Of a DNA stretch of 64,000 bases, positions 62,885 through 64,000 are shown in pieces (position 1 is the stretch's first letter; the number at the start of each line of letters is the position of its first letter). Position numbers and translations under genes: made by a program. Below the pieces are notes generated by a model. That model was not told the DNA's origin, made no database searches, and was given only the letters and a program-made list of their open reading frames with translations. The stretch lies in assembly GCF_000023825.1 (NCBI RefSeq), contig NC_013061.1, forward strand, positions 1,860,001-1,924,000, read 5' to 3'. Source of the stretch: Pedobacter heparinus DSM 2366. Lineage in GTDB: Bacteria > Bacteroidota > Bacteroidia > Sphingobacteriales > Sphingobacteriaceae.

Positions 62885-63368
62885 GCTGGTTGTATAATTC
62901 TGTAAGTTTTAATTTAATGCGATGAATTTTTACCCTTAAGTTCCCTTCACTGATACCGGAAATCTCGGCTATTTCATGATATGGCAATTCATCCAGTACC
63001 ATAGTGATGATGAGGCGGTCATTTTCTTCCAGTTGGGAGATAGATTTGTAGAGCAGGGCTATCTGTTCATTTTTCTCTGAAAATTCTTCCGGCCGGTTTT
63101 CTATAATGTTATCCGTCAGTTCATCTTTTGCCTGGCGTTTTTCAGATCTCAGGTAAGTTAAACAGGTATTTACGGCAATTCTGTAAATCCATGTAGAGAT
63201 GAGCGATTTGTTCCTGAATTTATCAAGATTCTGCCAAACCTTCAAAAAAGTTTCCTGAAGCAGGTCGTTGGCTGCATCCTCATCCCCGGTATAACCGTAG
63301 CATAAGTGGAATATCTTTTTAGAATTTGTATCGAAAATCTGTTTAAATAATTGATCCTTTTTTTCCAT
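62871..63368 (-). CDS. ECF-type RNA polymerase sigma factor
   Basis: A 165-residue sigma-70 factor of the ECF class. The start is taken at ATG 63368; the codon before it is TTG. Region 2 shows 'ANDLLQETFLKVWQNLDKFR' and 'ISTWIYRIAVNTCLTYLRSE'. Region 4 shows 'LDELPYHEIAEISGISEGNL' and 'RVKIHRIKLKL'. There is no FecI-type FecR gene nearby, so it probably answers an envelope or stress cue through its membrane partner rather than a TonB transporter. Confidence 0.92.
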   Translation of the reverse strand: MEKKDQLFKQIFDTNSKKIFHLCYGYTGDEDAANDLLQETFLKVWQNLDKFRNKSLISTWIYRIAVNTCLTYLRSEKRQAKDELTDNIIENRPEEFSEKNEQIALLYKSISQLEENDRLIITMVLDELPYHEIAEISGISEGNLRVKIHRIKLKLTELYNQHARI

Positions 63369-63429
63369 CAATTAAGGGCTAATGGTGGTTTGATTGCCTT
63401 AAGGCTGAAATGTTACAGCCCGACCGGGC

Positions 63430-63463
63430 CAAAAATAATAAATGTTTGCGGGCTTGGTACAAA
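63430..63463 (-). promoter_or_regulatory. Possible promoter of the ECF operon
   Basis: Read on the minus strand, TTTG (63460-63463) and TATTTTTG (63430-63437) lie 22 nt apart. It overlaps the symporter promoter on the other strand. Confidence 0.55.
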
Positions 63464-63475
63464 TAATTACTTTTG
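63445..63475 (+). promoter_or_regulatory. Promoter of the symporter gene
   Basis: TTTG at 63445-63448 and TACTTTTG at 63468-63475, 19 nt apart, match the Bacteroidota consensus exactly. The ATG is at 63501, giving a leader of ~20 nt. Confidence 0.87.
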
Positions 63476-63500
63476 TTGCAAATCAAACAAACCTTAGTAT

Positions 63501-64000
63501 ATGAAACAAAACAGGGTCGGGTTAATCACTTTGTTGTTTATCACTGTTGCGGCATGTTTAGGCGTTTTAAAGGATTTCAACATTGTTGATGTACCGGACA
63601 ACGTCATGATGGCCACACGCTGGCTGCTGGCCCTCGAACTATTGGCCTACGCTTTGATCCGAAAAAACCTTACTACCTGGATATTGGTCTGTATGGTACT
63701 GGGGATATTCATAGGGATAGACTATCCGCATGTTGCTGTAGCACTTCAGCCCCTGAGTAAGGGCTTTATTAAACTGGTTAAGACCATTGTAGGACCTATC
63801 TTATTTGGTACCCTGGTTTATGGAATAGCCGGACATTCTGATTTAAAGCAGGTAGGGCGGATGGCCTGGAAGTCTATGTTGTATTTTTATTTTGCAACTA
63901 CCATAGCCTTGTTTATTGGTCTGGCAGCAATTAACCTTACCCATGCGGGGGTTGGTGTAAATATAGAAAATATGCCCCATAACGATTTGCCAAAACCTGT
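63501..64000 (+). CDS. Dicarboxylate/amino acid:cation symporter (SDF family), 5' part
   Basis: The first 166 codons are open to the right edge of the window. The text gives membrane helices 'VGLITLLFITVAACLGVL', 'RWLLALELLAYALI', 'WILVCMVLGIFIGIDY', then 'GFIKLVKTIVGPILFGTLVY' and 'GIAGHSDLKQVGRMAWKSML', matching the third helix and following loop of SDF/GltP-DctA carriers. Members co-transport glutamate, aspartate or C4-dicarboxylates with H+ or Na+. The substrate-binding C-terminal half is outside the window. Confidence 0.85.
   Translation, partial: MKQNRVGLITLLFITVAACLGVLKDFNIVDVPDNVMMATRWLLALELLAYALIRKNLTTWILVCMVLGIFIGIDYPHVAVALQPLSKGFIKLVKTIVGPILFGTLVYGIAGHSDLKQVGRMAWKSMLYFYFATTIALFIGLAAINLTHAGVGVNIENMPHNDLPKP

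Overview
The window comes from a Bacteroidota chromosome and most resembles Sphingobacteriaceae (Pedobacter-like). The reasons are SusC/SusD pairs, DUF3857 proteins, a 7TM-DISM kinase, a class II xylose isomerase, the futalosine-pathway enzyme MqnC, and repeated promoters of the Bacteroidota type (TTTG, about 19 nt, TAnnTTTG). No rRNA, tRNA, CRISPR array, phage or insertion sequence was seen. The genus is an inference.

Region 1 (1-13579) is the right part of a polysaccharide utilisation locus. It holds the end of a SusC transporter, a SusD lipoprotein, an attenuator-like hairpin, and then eight tightly packed genes: PhyH-type dioxygenase, TIM-barrel isomerase/epimerase, GH106-type rhamnosidase, GH28, a short GH28-like pseudoenzyme, GH28, CocE-type hydrolase and M28 peptidase. 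The glycosidases point to a rhamnose- and galacturonate-containing, pectin-like glycan. The dioxygenase, esterase and peptidase suggest an unusual decoration. This block is visibly more AT-rich than the DNA after about 16 kb.

Region 2 (13.8-28.8 kb) is mostly housekeeping and envelope genes: a LytS/LytTR two-component pair diverging from two secreted ferritin-like proteins, mqnC, an active/inactive M16 protease pair, two DUF3857/transglutaminase proteins (one lacking its catalytic cysteine), a phosphoesterase/propeller fusion, and guaB. An 11-bp unit repeated four times in tandem lies upstream of guaB.

Region 3 (28.8-44.8 kb) holds a 7TM-DISM kinase, a ybbP-ybbA ABC pair diverging from a TesA-like lipase, a MORN/TPR protein, an aldo/keto reductase, a GntR regulator with an MFS exporter, xylAB, and a Gfo/Idh/MocA oxidoreductase with a DUF1080 protein.

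Region 4 (44.9-64 kb) holds an orphan lipoprotein joining FAS1, a beta-sandwich, an EF-hand-like loop and a SusD core. It also has a cysteine synthase-DsbD pair, fabF, a carboxyltransferase, trxB, a GH20 hexosaminidase, a split propeller kinase/LuxR regulator pair, a VOC-AraC pair, an ECF sigma factor with a membrane partner, and the start of an SDF-family symporter. The best candidates for something undescribed are the decorated-pectin locus, the FAS1-SusD fusion and the guaB tandem repeat.
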